Part shown: piece after piece, positions 1-8,459 of the stretch | How positions within the stretch are numbered: position 1 is the first letter of the stretch | Layout: each line of letters opens with the position of its first letter | From: Methylobacterium phyllostachyos | Lineage (GTDB): Bacteria; Pseudomonadota; Alphaproteobacteria; Rhizobiales; Beijerinckiaceae | Length of the DNA stretch: 64,000 bases | Reading direction: 5' to 3' | Assembly: GCF_900103445.1 (NCBI RefSeq) | Contig: NZ_FNHS01000011.1 | Coordinates: 62,001-126,000 of the forward strand | Notes under the pieces: model-generated | Database searches by the model: none | What the model was told of the DNA's origin: nothing | Seen by the model: the letters and a program-made list of their open reading frames with translations, nothing else | Position numbers and translations under genes: made by a program

Positions 1-33
1 GCGCAAGGGCCTCGTCGTTCCGACGAAATGCAT

Positions 34-110
34 TGGCGCGCCCGAAAGGATTCGAACCTCTGACCCCCAGATTCGTAGTCTGGTGCTCTATCCAGCTGAG
101 CTACGGGCGC
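34..110 (-). tRNA. tRNA-Arg(ACG)
   Basis: The minus strand folds as a cloverleaf. The acceptor stem is GCGCCCG paired with CGGGCGC, followed by discriminator G and an encoded CCA. The anticodon stem CCAGA/TCTGG holds the 7-nt loop CTACGAA with anticodon ACG. The T-loop is TTCGAAT. ACG is normally deaminated to ICG and reads CGN arginine codons. It stands alone downstream of murU. Confidence 0.97.
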
Positions 111-223
111 CTGACACGGCAGCGGGGTCTTGTCCCGCCGGTGTGAGGGGGCTTCTAGAGGCTCCGATCGGGCTTGGCAAGACGGTCCGGACAACGAGTT
201 TGCGACAACCGGTCCTTCGGTCC

Positions 224-976
224 TCAAAGAACCCGGGCGCTCGCCTTCACCCGCTCCTCCGCGGCCCGGATCGCCTCCGGCGTGCCGACATGCAGCCATT
301 GGCCGTCGAGGCGCATGCCGAACAGCCGCCCCGCCGCGATCGCCCGGTCGAACAGGAGGTTCAGCGAAAAGGCCCCCTCCGGCGTGTCGGCGAACAGGCT
401 TGGGCTGAGAATCGCCACGCCTGCGTAGATGAAGGGCGCGACAGCGCGCTCGCCACGGCGCTCCAGGCGCCCGTCCGCGTCCATCACGAAGTCGCCGGCG
501 CCCTCGTAGCCAAGGCTGGTGGTGGTCGGGGCCACCAGAAGCAGCACGTCCATGCGCTGTGCGTCCCAGGTCTCGATCAGCCGGCGCAGGTTGGAGGCCG
601 GCCCCTCCAGCCAGAACGAATCCGAGTTCAGAACCGCGAAGGGCGCATCCCCCAAGAGCGGCAGCGCCTTGCGGATGCCCCCGCCCGTTTCCAGGAGCGC
701 CGCACGCTCGTCGGATATGATCGTGGACGGGCCTTCGCTCGGGCCCTCGGCCCGCCGGGCGAGATGGCCCTCGATCAGGTCGGCGAGATAGTGGACGTTC
801 ACCACGGCCGTACCGATCCCCGCCTCGGCAACCCGATCGAGGGCGTGGTCGAGGAGCGCCTTGCCGGCCACCTCCACCAGGGGTTTCGGCACGGTCGCGG
901 TCACCGGCCGCATGCGCTTGCCCAAACCCGCGGCCAGGACGAAGGCGCGGCTGACGGCGGGCTCGGGGTCGCTCAT
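224..976 (-). CDS. murU: Nucleotidyltransferase, probable MurNAc-1-phosphate uridylyltransferase
   Basis: This 250-residue protein is a sugar-phosphate nucleotidyltransferase. The N-terminal nucleotide-binding signature AAGLGKRMRP lies at residues 15-24, followed by VPKP (29-32), ETGGGI (96-101) and NSDS (117-120, the metal-binding region). It starts 19 bases after the stop of the TsaE-AmgK fusion gene on the same strand. In Pseudomonas and related bacteria MurU converts MurNAc-1-P to UDP-MurNAc in the peptidoglycan recycling route that bypasses de novo synthesis and gives fosfomycin tolerance, and its partner is AmgK. The family assignment is seen in the sequence. The MurU identity rests mainly on the AmgK neighbour, since a generic NDP-sugar pyrophosphorylase would look similar. 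Confidence 0.85.
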   Translation of the reverse strand: MSDPEPAVSRAFVLAAGLGKRMRPVTATVPKPLVEVAGKALLDHALDRVAEAGIGTAVVNVHYLADLIEGHLARRAEGPSEGPSTIISDERAALLETGGGIRKALPLLGDAPFAVLNSDSFWLEGPASNLRRLIETWDAQRMDVLLLVAPTTTSLGYEGAGDFVMDADGRLERRGERAVAPFIYAGVAILSPSLFADTPEGAFSLNLLFDRAIAAGRLFGMRLDGQWLHVGTPEAIRAAEERVKASARVL

Positions 977-995
977 GCGGTGACGGATCCGATGG

Positions 996-2612
996 TCAGG
1001 GTTCGGAGATGGCGGCGGCCAGGCCAGGCAGATGCTCCGCGTGCCAGGCCTTCAGCTCGGCCAGGGCCGGATGGGCGAGGTTGCGCGCGAGGTAGCCCTC
1101 GATCCGCGGGAGGTGGGCGAGGTAGCCGGGCTTGCCGTCGCGCCGGTCGAGGCGCGCGAAGATGCCGAGGATTTTCGTGGCCCGCTGCGCGGCCAGCAAC
1201 GCGTAGGCGGTCGCGAAGGCACCGACATCGAAGGCGGGGTCGCGGCCGCGCCGCTCCCGCGCGTAGAGGCCCAGCAGCCGCAGCTCGAACTCGGCGCTGG
1301 CATCGACCCGGGCGTCCTGCAGCAGCGAGGCGACGTCGTAGGCTGGGTGGCCCATGACAGCGTCCTGGAAGTCGATCACCCCAACCCGCTCCAGCCCGTC
1401 CCGCTCGGGCAGCCAGATCAGGTTGGGGGAATGGTAGTCGCGCAGCGTCCAGGTCGGCCGGTCGGGGATCGCGCCCTTGAGCGCGTCCCGCCACAGATCC
1501 ACGAAGTCCGACCGCGCCTCAGCCGACAGGGTGACGTCCCGGATCGCGGGGGCGTACCACTCGGGCATCAGTTCCGCCTCGAACAGCAGCGCCTCCGTGT
1601 CGTAGGGCGGCAGCACGTGGTCGATCCCCTCCGCCACCGGCAGGGTCGCGGGCAGCGGCGTGGCGTGGAGCTTGGCGAGCAGCCGCACCGCCTCGGCGTA
1701 GCGCTCGGGCCGCGGGGCGCCGGCCTCGATCACCGGCTCGCTGCCGAGATCCTCCAGGATCAGCAGCCCCTCGGCGAGGTCCTCGCCGTAGATCTTCGGC
1801 GCCGAGAAGCCCAAGGCCCGCAGGCCCCGGTCGAGGGCCACGAAGGCGTGGACGCTCTCGGCCAGATGCACGATCGCGCTGTAGGGCTTGCCGTCGCGCA
1901 CCGGCGGCCCGTCCGGCCGGGGCGGGGCGATCATCAGGACGGCGCTGGTCCCGTCGGGCTTGGTCAGGCGCTCGTAGGCGCGGGAGGAGGCGTCGCCCTG
2001 CATCAGCACGCGCTCGGCGATGTCCCAGCCGCTGCGGTCGAGGAGGCGGCGCACCGCCCGGGCCCGGTCGATGCGGGCCCGCATGCCGCCGGAGCCGTCG
2101 ATCCGGGCGAGCCGCGCCCCGGGGCCGAACTCCGCCCGCAGGGACAGGTCGATGGTGAGCACCGGGCCGTCACGGGGCGGCATCCGGTCGGGCCACTCGA
2201 CCAAGGTGATGGCATCCTCGGCCATCTCGTCGAAGCCGAGTTCCACCAACTCGTCGGCGTCGCGCAGGCGATACAGGTCGGCGTGGATGATCGGCCGGCC
2301 GTCCCGGGCCGTGTAGGGCTGGATCAGCGTGAAGGTGGGGCTCGGCACCTCCAGATGTGGATCGCCGGCCAGTTCCCGGATGATCGCCCGCGCCAAAGTG
2401 GTCTTGCCGCCGCCCAGGCCTCCGGAGAGCGCCACGACGTCCCCCGGGAGCAGGAACTCCGACAGGAACAGGCCGAGATCCTCGGTGGCGGGCTCCTCCG
2501 GCAACAGGAATTCCCACGGCGCCGCCGGCGCAGCTGCGCCCGCCGGCCCGCCGGTCCCTTGCCCGTCCCGATCGTCTCCGTCCAAAGCCGCCTCCGAGAC
2601 CCGAAGACGCAT
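996..2612 (-). CDS. tsaE-amgK: TsaE-AmgK fusion: t6A ATPase plus anomeric sugar kinase
   Basis: This 538-residue protein contains two enzymes. Residues about 40-180 are TsaE, the ATPase of tRNA threonylcarbamoyladenosine synthesis, with Walker A GGLGGGKTT at about 64-72 and PTFTL downstream. Residues about 195-538 are a phosphotransferase of the AmgK type, with RDYHSPN at about 391-397 as catalytic loop and DFQD at about 414-417 as metal-binding motif. AmgK phosphorylates MurNAc or GlcNAc at the anomeric carbon and feeds MurU, encoded immediately downstream. The ATG at 2612 was chosen because the longer reading frame adds about 41 residues of non-conserved, unlikely sequence. The fusion joins tRNA modification and cell wall recycling in one polypeptide. 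Confidence 0.9.
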   Translation of the reverse strand: MRLRVSEAALDGDDRDGQGTGGPAGAAAPAAPWEFLLPEEPATEDLGLFLSEFLLPGDVVALSGGLGGGKTTLARAIIRELAGDPHLEVPSPTFTLIQPYTARDGRPIIHADLYRLRDADELVELGFDEMAEDAITLVEWPDRMPPRDGPVLTIDLSLRAEFGPGARLARIDGSGGMRARIDRARAVRRLLDRSGWDIAERVLMQGDASSRAYERLTKPDGTSAVLMIAPPRPDGPPVRDGKPYSAIVHLAESVHAFVALDRGLRALGFSAPKIYGEDLAEGLLILEDLGSEPVIEAGAPRPERYAEAVRLLAKLHATPLPATLPVAEGIDHVLPPYDTEALLFEAELMPEWYAPAIRDVTLSAEARSDFVDLWRDALKGAIPDRPTWTLRDYHSPNLIWLPERDGLERVGVIDFQDAVMGHPAYDVASLLQDARVDASAEFELRLLGLYARERRGRDPAFDVGAFATAYALLAAQRATKILGIFARLDRRDGKPGYLAHLPRIEGYLARNLAHPALAELKAWHAEHLPGLAAAISEP

Positions 2613-2803
2613 GGTCCGAAAACACGCTCCGGATGCAAGGGTTTCTGGCCGCGGTTGTGCGCTTCCCGCCCATCCGGTGCACCGAAAGCACGCTCGCGGG
2701 GCTCCCGCGGCCACGTTTGGCATACGGCTTGCCAAAGCGGCGCGGCCACATCGCCGGTCCGGGCTGCCGCAATCCGGCTGAATTATCAGGCAAGGAGGAA
2801 ACG

Positions 2804-3292
2804 ATGAAGCGTGAGGACCTCACCGAGAAGCTTCTCGACATCAAGCGCGAGAAGGGCTGGAGCTGGAAGCACATCCACGACGCGATCGGCGGCCTGTCGC
2901 CGTTCCTGATCACCGCGGCCTGCATGGGCCAGATGAAGCTACCCAAGGCTCAAGCCAAGCGGGCAGCCGAGCTGTTCGGGCTCAATGCGGCCGAGGAGCG
3001 GATGCTCAACGAGGCGCCCTACCGGGGCTCGATCCCGTCCATGCCGCCCACCGATCCGCTGATCTACCGCTTCTACGAGCTGGTGATGGTCTACGGCACA
3101 ACCTTCAAGGAGCTGATTCAGGAGGAGTTCGGCGACGGCATCATGTCGGCGATCGACTTCAACATGGAGATGGCCCGGGAGGCCAACAACAAGGGCGACC
3201 GCGTGAAGCTCACCATGTCGGGCAAGTTCCTGCCGTACAAGTATTACGGCAACGACGACGACACGCCGGAATATGGCTTCAAGGAGGGCTGA
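2804..3292 (+). CDS. cynS: Cyanate hydratase (cyanase)
   Basis: This 162-residue cyanase decomposes cyanate with bicarbonate to ammonia and CO2, giving cyanate detoxification and nitrogen supply. The catalytic triad is visible as R89, E92 (in YRFYE) and S115 (in MSAIDF), with the same spacing as Arg96/Glu99/Ser122 of E. coli CynS. The N-terminal helical domain and C-terminal KFLPYKYYGN segment are intact. The start at 2804 is set by the strong Shine-Dalgarno AAGGAGG seven bases upstream; the longer frame is spurious. No cyanate transporter, carbonic anhydrase or CynR regulator is adjacent. Confidence 0.95.
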   Translation: MKREDLTEKLLDIKREKGWSWKHIHDAIGGLSPFLITAACMGQMKLPKAQAKRAAELFGLNAAEERMLNEAPYRGSIPSMPPTDPLIYRFYELVMVYGTTFKELIQEEFGDGIMSAIDFNMEMAREANNKGDRVKLTMSGKFLPYKYYGNDDDTPEYGFKEG

Positions 3293-3306
3293 GCGAGCAA
3301 AGGGAC

Positions 3307-3483
3307 TCCTCCTCCCCCCTTTGCGGGGGGAGGGTGGCCCCTGCGTCAGCAGGGGTCGGGAGAGGGGAACCCGGGCTCAGAAAAGGGCGCGACCGTCGTG
3401 AAGGTCTCAGCCTGATCCTGCACCGTCGCTCCCCTCTCCCGCCCCGCTTCGCGGGCCACCCTCCCCCGCAGAGGGGGGAGGGA
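3307..3483. repeat. Dispersed palindromic intergenic repeat, copy 1
   Basis: A roughly 180-bp element lies between the convergent cynS and RND genes. Its ends are C/G-tract hairpins (CCCCCCTTTGCGGGGGGAGG and a mirror at the far end), and it contains GGGAGAGGGGAACCCGG and CACCGTCGCTCCCCTCTCCC. A second copy in inverted orientation lies at 44932-45108 with the same order of blocks. It resembles Rhizobiales intergenic palindromic elements and may also act as a bidirectional terminator. Confidence 0.85.
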
Positions 3484-3506
3484 CGTGCGGCGCACGTCTC
3501 GGTGCC

Positions 3507-6500
3507 CTATGCCGCCGCCGGCTGCCCCTCCGGCTCCAGGTAATCCTGCACCGGCTGTGCCGGCCCGCTCCGCATTAACACGTAGAGGAACGGCACCAGC
3601 AGCAGCGTGGCCGGCGTCGCGAAGGCGATGCCGCCCATCACCGCGCGGGCCAGCGCCGCGTTCTGCTCGCCGCCCTCGCCGGTGCCGAGCGCCATTGGGA
3701 TCAGTCCCAAAAACATCGCCGAGGCGGTCATCAGCACCGGGCGCAGCCGGGTCTCGCCCGCGGTGATCGCCGCCTCCAGGGCGCTGCAGCCCGTCGCCTC
3801 CCGGTGCTCCTTAGCGAAGGTCACGAGCAGGATAGAATTCGCCGAGGCGATGCCCACCGACATGATCGCCCCGAAGATCGACGGGATCGAGAAGGCGGTT
3901 CCCGTGATGAACAGCGCGAAGGTGATGCCGCAGAACGCCATCGGCAGGGCGGCGATCACCACGAACGGGTCGCCCCAGCTCTGGTAGTTCACCGCCATCA
4001 GGAGATAGACAGCGATCAGCGCGATGCCGAGGCCGATCTCCAGGCGGAAGAAGGCCGAGCGCATGTTCTCGATCTGCCCGCGCACCGCGATCTTGTCGGG
4101 TGCCTCCAGGTTCTTCTGCTCGTCCTGCACGATCGCGTCGATGTCCCGCGCCACCGAGCCGAGGTCGCGATCCTGCACCGCCGCGTAGATGTCGAAGGTC
4201 GGTTGGATGTTGACGTGGCTGATCATGGTCTGCGTCGGCGTCCGGCGCAGGTCGGCGAGGCTGGAGAGCAGCGTCAGCACGCCGGGGCCTGAGCCCGAAG
4301 TCGCGGCCGCGCGCACGAACATCGGCGTGTTGCGCAGATCGGTGAGCGAGCTGTTGCGGTATTCGGGCGTCTGCACCCAGAGCTGGTAGGGGATTCCGGT
4401 CTTCGGATCGGGCCAGAAGTTCGGCGTGACCTGATAGCTGCCCGACAGCGAGATGTTCATGTTCTGCGCCACCTGCTGCTCGGTGAGCCCGAGTTCGGAG
4501 GCGAGGCGCCGGTCGACGTCGACGTAGAATTGCGGCTCGTTGACGATCTGCTGCAGGTGGACGTCGACGAGGCCCTTGGTGTGCTTCAGCCGCTGGACGA
4601 TGCGCTGGGCGACCTCGAGATCCTTCTCCTTGTGCCGGCCGGAGACCTGCACGTCGATCGGCGTGATGACGCCGAAGTTCAGGATCTGGGTGATCATGTC
4701 GGCGGGCTGGAAATACACGGTTACGTCGGGGAAGCGCTTCATCAGCACGTCCCGCAGGCGCTTGGTGTAGCCCGCCACCGAGCCGTGGCCATCCTTCAGG
4801 CTGATCAGCATCTGGCCGTCGTTGTAGGAGACGAACGAGCCGTCCGAGAACGCAAAGTTGTAGTTGTTCGACGGCAGGCCGATGTTCTGGAGGATCTGGT
4901 CGACCTCGTTCGGCGGGATGATGGCGCGGACGGTGCCCTCGATCTCGGCGAAGACCTGCCGGGTGGTCTCGATGCGCATGCCGGTGCGGGTGCGCAGATG
5001 CATGGTCATCTGGCTCGCCTCGATCTGCGGGAAGTAGTCCTGCCCGACGAAGACGAACAGCACGCCGGTCATCCCGAGCACGATGCCGACGAGGCCGAGC
5101 GTCACGATCCGGTGGCGTAAAACCGCATGCAGCAGGCCGACATAGCCCCGGTGGAAGCGCGTGAAGCCGCGCTCGAAGTGGCCGTGAATCCAGCCGGAAA
5201 GCCGCATGACCGGCGCCCCGACGACGCCGACGGCGCGGGCAATCCGACCGCGGCGGGGCGGCTCCTGCTGGTCCCGGTCCTTGGCGTGCTTCTGCCGGTA
5301 TTCCGGCGCCACGATCACGTCGATCAGCAGCGGCACCAGGGTGCGCGACAGCAGGTAGGAGGTCAGCATCGCGAACACGACCGCGAGCGCCTGCGGGGTG
5401 AACAGGTATTTTGGCGTGTCGGTGAGCGCGAACACCGCCGTGAAGGCCGCGCAGATCGCCAGCGTCGAGATCAGCGCCGGCTTCGCGATGCCGGCGGCGC
5501 CGTGGACCACGCTCTCGCGGAACTCCTCACCCTCCTCGAACAGCCGGTAGGTGTTCTCGATCGCCACCGTGGCGTCGTCCACCAGGATGCCGACCGCGAG
5601 CGCGAGGCCGCCCAGCGTCATCACGTTGATGGTCTCGCCGAGCGCCGCCAGCACGGCGAGCGAGGTCATCACGCAGAGCGGGATCGAGATCAGCACGATG
5701 ATGGTCGAGCGCCAGGAGCCGAGGAACAGCAGGATGGCGAGGCCGGTCAGGGCCGCGGCGGTCAGCGCCTCGTGCAGCACGCCCTCGATGGCGTTCGAGA
5801 CGAAGACCGATTGGTCGAACAGCTGCTTGATCGACAACCCCTCGGGGGCCGCCGCGCGGATCGTCGGCATCGCGGCCTTGACGTTGTTGACGACGTTCAG
5901 CGTCGAGGCGGTGCCGTTCTTGATGATCTGCATCAGCACGGCCTGCTGGCCGTCGGCGCTGACCACGTTGACCTGCGGCGGGCCGCCGTCGCGGACATAG
6001 GCCACGTCGCGGATCAGGATGGGCTGGCCGGCCACCACCTTGATGGGCGCGAGGTTCAGGGTCTCGATCGAGGGCGGGGTGGCGTTGAGCTGGACCGGGT
6101 ATTGCTGCTCGCCGATCTTGGCGAGGCCGGACGGCACGGTCAGGTTCTGGGCCGTCATGGCGTTGGTGACGTCGAGCGGCGTCAGGCCGAGCGCCTGGAG
6201 GGCGTTGAGGTCGAGATCGACCATGATCTGCCGGGGCGCGCCGCCGAAGGGCGACGGCAGGGTCGAGCCCGGCACCTGCGCGAGCGTCTGGCGGATCCGG
6301 TACTGGGCGTAGTCGTAGACCTCGTTGAGGCTCTGCTTGGCCGAGGTCAGGGCGAGCTGGATCACCGGCACCGAGGAGGCGGAATAGCGCACGATCACCG
6401 GCGGCTGCGTGCCGGGGGGCATCACGGCGCGGATCGAGTTGGTCGAGGAGACCACCTGGGCGATCGCGAGATCGAGGCTGACCGAGGGGTCAAAGTAGAT

Positions 6501-6779
6501 CCGCTGCACCGCCGTGCCCTGGAGGGTCGTCGATTCGGCACGGCGGATGTTGTTGACGTTGTTGGAGATGCCATACTCGGCATAGGTGGTGATGCGCTGT
6601 TCCATCTCCGGCGCGGACAGGCCGGTATAGGTCCAGACCACCACGACCACCGGGATATCGACGACCGGCAGCACGTCCTTGGGCATGACGACGATCGCGC
6701 CGATGCCGCCGAACATCATCAGCACCGCGAGCACGTAGGTCGTGATCCGGAACTTGAGCGCGTAGAGGACGAGGCCCAT
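3507..6779 (-). CDS. Efflux RND transporter permease
   Basis: This is a 1090-residue inner-membrane pump of the RND (AcrB/MexB-like) superfamily, full length for the family. TM1 spans about residues 9-31. A large periplasmic loop precedes TM2-TM6, and the TM4 proton-relay motif VGILVDDATVAIEN has the Asp pair at 401-402. A second periplasmic loop and TM8-TM12 complete the two-fold repeat. Such pumps use the proton gradient to export drugs, solvents or metals together with a membrane-fusion protein and an outer-membrane channel. Neither partner is encoded next to it here, so the subunit set must lie elsewhere or upstream genes have been lost. A TetR-type palindrome 42 bases upstream of the start may be its operator. 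The substrate cannot be read from the sequence. Confidence 0.93.
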   Translation of the reverse strand: MGLVLYALKFRITTYVLAVLMMFGGIGAIVVMPKDVLPVVDIPVVVVVWTYTGLSAPEMEQRITTYAEYGISNNVNNIRRAESTTLQGTAVQRIYFDPSVSLDLAIAQVVSSTNSIRAVMPPGTQPPVIVRYSASSVPVIQLALTSAKQSLNEVYDYAQYRIRQTLAQVPGSTLPSPFGGAPRQIMVDLDLNALQALGLTPLDVTNAMTAQNLTVPSGLAKIGEQQYPVQLNATPPSIETLNLAPIKVVAGQPILIRDVAYVRDGGPPQVNVVSADGQQAVLMQIIKNGTASTLNVVNNVKAAMPTIRAAAPEGLSIKQLFDQSVFVSNAIEGVLHEALTAAALTGLAILLFLGSWRSTIIVLISIPLCVMTSLAVLAALGETINVMTLGGLALAVGILVDDATVAIENTYRLFEEGEEFRESVVHGAAGIAKPALISTLAICAAFTAVFALTDTPKYLFTPQALAVVFAMLTSYLLSRTLVPLLIDVIVAPEYRQKHAKDRDQQEPPRRGRIARAVGVVGAPVMRLSGWIHGHFERGFTRFHRGYVGLLHAVLRHRIVTLGLVGIVLGMTGVLFVFVGQDYFPQIEASQMTMHLRTRTGMRIETTRQVFAEIEGTVRAIIPPNEVDQILQNIGLPSNNYNFAFSDGSFVSYNDGQMLISLKDGHGSVAGYTKRLRDVLMKRFPDVTVYFQPADMITQILNFGVITPIDVQVSGRHKEKDLEVAQRIVQRLKHTKGLVDVHLQQIVNEPQFYVDVDRRLASELGLTEQQVAQNMNISLSGSYQVTPNFWPDPKTGIPYQLWVQTPEYRNSSLTDLRNTPMFVRAAATSGSGPGVLTLLSSLADLRRTPTQTMISHVNIQPTFDIYAAVQDRDLGSVARDIDAIVQDEQKNLEAPDKIAVRGQIENMRSAFFRLEIGLGIALIAVYLLMAVNYQSWGDPFVVIAALPMAFCGITFALFITGTAFSIPSIFGAIMSVGIASANSILLVTFAKEHREATGCSALEAAITAGETRLRPVLMTASAMFLGLIPMALGTGEGGEQNAALARAVMGGIAFATPATLLLVPFLYVLMRSGPAQPVQDYLEPEGQPAAA

Positions 6780-6820
6780 GCCGTCTCCGCCGGCCGGCGC
6801 GGGGCCGGCAACTCCGCGTT

Positions 6821-6842
6821 GTGTAGCGGCTAGCCGTTACAC
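6821..6842. promoter_or_regulatory. Candidate operator: 22-bp palindrome upstream of RND pump gene
   Basis: A near-perfect palindrome with arms GTGTA/TACAC, one mismatched pair, and core CGGCTAGCCG is centred about 52 bp upstream of the RND start codon. Its length, two-fold symmetry and position before an efflux gene fit a TetR/AcrR-family operator. No tetR gene is adjacent. This is an inference from sequence symmetry only. Confidence 0.5.
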
Positions 6843-6921
6843 CCGGACTGTTTCGCTATCACGTCCGGGGCAGGCAAGGTGCGGGCCGTGTCGCCGCAGG
6901 GCGGCGTCGGGGCGGGCCGGA

Positions 6922-7356
6922 TCAGCGCAGCAGCGCAGACTTATCGACCTGCAGGGCTGCGGCGATCTCGTCGAGCGCCGTGTGCTCGACGGTGCTGATC
7001 CCGTCGATGTCGGCCACGTCGGCGCCGATCAGGAACACGTCCTGCCGTTGCTCGATCGGCCGCTCCGCGATGGCGCCGACGAGGCGCAGGTTCTCCAGCC
7101 GACCGGCCCGGGTCTTGGCCCGGGCGATCGCCTCGTAGAGCTCCTGTTCGACCCGCAGGGTGTCGTAGGATTTCTCGAGGATCGGGTTGGCGCGGATTCC
7201 GCTGATCGCCGATTCGATCTCCTCCTCGGCCACATCGCCATCCGCCACGATGACGTTGGCGGCGGACGAGACCGCCGACTGCAGGAAAACGGCATCGCCC
7301 GCATACGACATGATCGTGCGGCCGAACCGAAGGATGGCGTCCTGGAAAATGCTCAT
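6922..7356 (-). CDS. TerB-like (tellurite resistance TerB family) protein
   Basis: This 144-residue, mostly helical acidic protein resembles the TerB/TerB-like family. It has an acidic motif VADGDVAEEEIE at about residues 37-48 and a related one, ADIDGISTVEH, near 112-122, matching the paired metal-binding helix-loop regions of TerB. TerB proteins bind divalent metal at the membrane and belong to stress systems (ter operons) against tellurite, phage and colicins. No other ter gene is nearby, so this is a stand-alone member with unknown role. The call rests on the two acidic motifs and the overall length. Confidence 0.7.
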   Translation of the reverse strand: MSIFQDAILRFGRTIMSYAGDAVFLQSAVSSAANVIVADGDVAEEEIESAISGIRANPILEKSYDTLRVEQELYEAIARAKTRAGRLENLRLVGAIAERPIEQRQDVFLIGADVADIDGISTVEHTALDEIAAALQVDKSALLR

Positions 7357-7439
7357 GCCGACTCCCGTCCAGCCTGAAGTGGCGGATATTGTGGCCGCCG
7401 AGTCAAGATGCAGCCGAGCTTGCCCCGGGGATGCCGGCC

Positions 7440-7640
7440 TCAGGTGGCGGGTTCGTGCCCCGGCCAGTCCCGTCCGAGATGGGCCGCCACGCGGGCCGGT
7501 TCGTCGCCGACCTCCGCCACGGCGGCCTCGACCTGCTCCACCGGCACCATGAACCGGCGCGCCCAGTAGGCCCGTTCCCAGGCATGGGCGACGTTCACAG
7601 CCCTGGGCTCGGTCGGATCCTGCACGCTCTCGTCGACCAT
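7440..7640 (-). CDS. DUF3606-like small protein
   Basis: This 66-residue protein has the core YWARRFMVPVEQVEAAVAEV, which resembles the DUF3606 family of short proteins common in Hyphomicrobiales and predicted to fold as a helical domain. The ATG at 7640 was preferred over an upstream start that adds 15 basic residues. Function is unknown. It lies just upstream of the decayed ybdD copy on the same strand. Confidence 0.65.
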   Translation of the reverse strand: MVDESVQDPTEPRAVNVAHAWERAYWARRFMVPVEQVEAAVAEVGDEPARVAAHLGRDWPGHEPAT

Positions 7641-7712
7641 CGGCCCTCCGCGACTCGCGAGGGCTAATGGCCCCCGGCGTGACAAACGCCGGCCGGGGCC
7701 GATAGGGTCCGA

Positions 7713-7795
7713 TCAGCAGCAGCGGAAGCCCGACGTATTGCCCACCCCGAAGCGAGCATTCTCGCGATTGCGGCGTGCGGTCGGGACAGATGCGC
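7713..7795 (-). pseudogene. Decayed duplicate of the ybdD 3' end
   Basis: About 59 bp match the 3' end of the intact ybdD (8460-8678) with only four substitutions, all synonymous. The encoded tail NRENARFGVGNTSGFRCC and the stop are identical. Further upstream, about 23 bp are missing relative to ybdD, which shifts the frame, and then a short stretch of weaker similarity continues. It is therefore a remnant of a second ybdD-type gene and not a fresh copy. The BrnTA module sits between it and the intact gene. Confidence 0.85.
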
Positions 7796-7809
7796 TCTGC
7801 TCTTAGCCC

Positions 7810-8124
7810 TTACCCAGTGCGGAGGACACGGGCGGCGGCTCGCAGGGCGTCGTTCATCCGACCCTGCCAGCCCGGGCCCGTGGCCTTGAATGCCGCGACG
7901 GTCTCGGCATCGAGGCGCAGGCTCACGAGTTGCTTGGTCGGTGCCTTCTGCGGCCCGCGGGAGCGACGTAGATTGGCTGCCAGTTCAGGGAAGGCCTCAG
8001 CAAAAGGTCGCGCAGCCCTAGCCTGCTCCGCGGTGACCTCGGGATTGTCCGGGTCGTCCGCGATGCCGGCCTGAATGCGTGCCTCGTCGGCATCGGTAAT
8101 CAGCGGCAGATCGAGCTTAGGCAT
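7810..8124 (-). CDS. brnA: BrnA-family antitoxin
   Basis: This 104-residue protein has the BrnA/CopG-like C-terminal signature RLDAETVAAFKATGPGWQGR followed by MNDALRAA, a ribbon-helix-helix DNA-binding domain. The charged N-terminal part wraps the toxin in characterised homologues. Its start overlaps the end of brnT by 8 bases, as expected for the toxin-first brnTA operon. By analogy with Brucella BrnTA, the antitoxin or the complex represses its own promoter. The pair lies inside a duplication of the ybdD 3' end, suggesting acquisition. Confidence 0.92.
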   Translation of the reverse strand: MPKLDLPLITDADEARIQAGIADDPDNPEVTAEQARAARPFAEAFPELAANLRRSRGPQKAPTKQLVSLRLDAETVAAFKATGPGWQGRMNDALRAAARVLRTG

Positions 8125-8389
8125 CCTCGTAGATCCTCCGTTCCGCGCGGCTTGCCGGACGCAGGCTGATCAGTGACAGCGCCTCCGTTCCCAGTGGCGC
8201 GATCACCGCCGCGACGAGGAGCCCATCGAGCACACCGATCGCCACGAAGCGGGGCCGACCGTCCGGTCCTGGATAGGACGGAACGACTACCGAATCCTCG
8301 AATAGGAGGCGGTCGCGCGCATCCGCGAAATCGAGGCCGTGCTTGGCGAGATTGATCCCCCGCTTCGACTCGTCCCAGACAACGCGCAT
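8117..8389 (-). CDS. brnT: BrnT-family ribonuclease toxin
   Basis: This 90-residue protein matches the BrnT family, which are RelE-fold ribonucleases. The N-terminal signature WDESKRGINLAKHGLDF at residues 5-21 is diagnostic, followed by RFVAIGVLDG and the C-terminal SLRPASRAERRIYEDA. It is the first gene of a two-gene type II toxin-antitoxin operon and overlaps brnA. BrnT toxins in Brucella cleave RNA and arrest translation under stress. The family call is firm; activity here is inferred. Confidence 0.93.
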   Translation of the reverse strand: MRVVWDESKRGINLAKHGLDFADARDRLLFEDSVVVPSYPGPDGRPRFVAIGVLDGLLVAAVIAPLGTEALSLISLRPASRAERRIYEDA

Positions 8390-8459
8390 GCCTTCAGCTA
8401 CGATCCGGACCGCGAACGGTCAATCAGATCGTAGCTACGATTTGCGACGGCCTCGAGAA

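Noticed and set aside
83..1357. Large plus-strand frame across murU and part of amgK
   Set aside because: It overlaps a tRNA gene and is antisense to two well-supported enzymes; the translation is Arg/Ala-rich without motifs.
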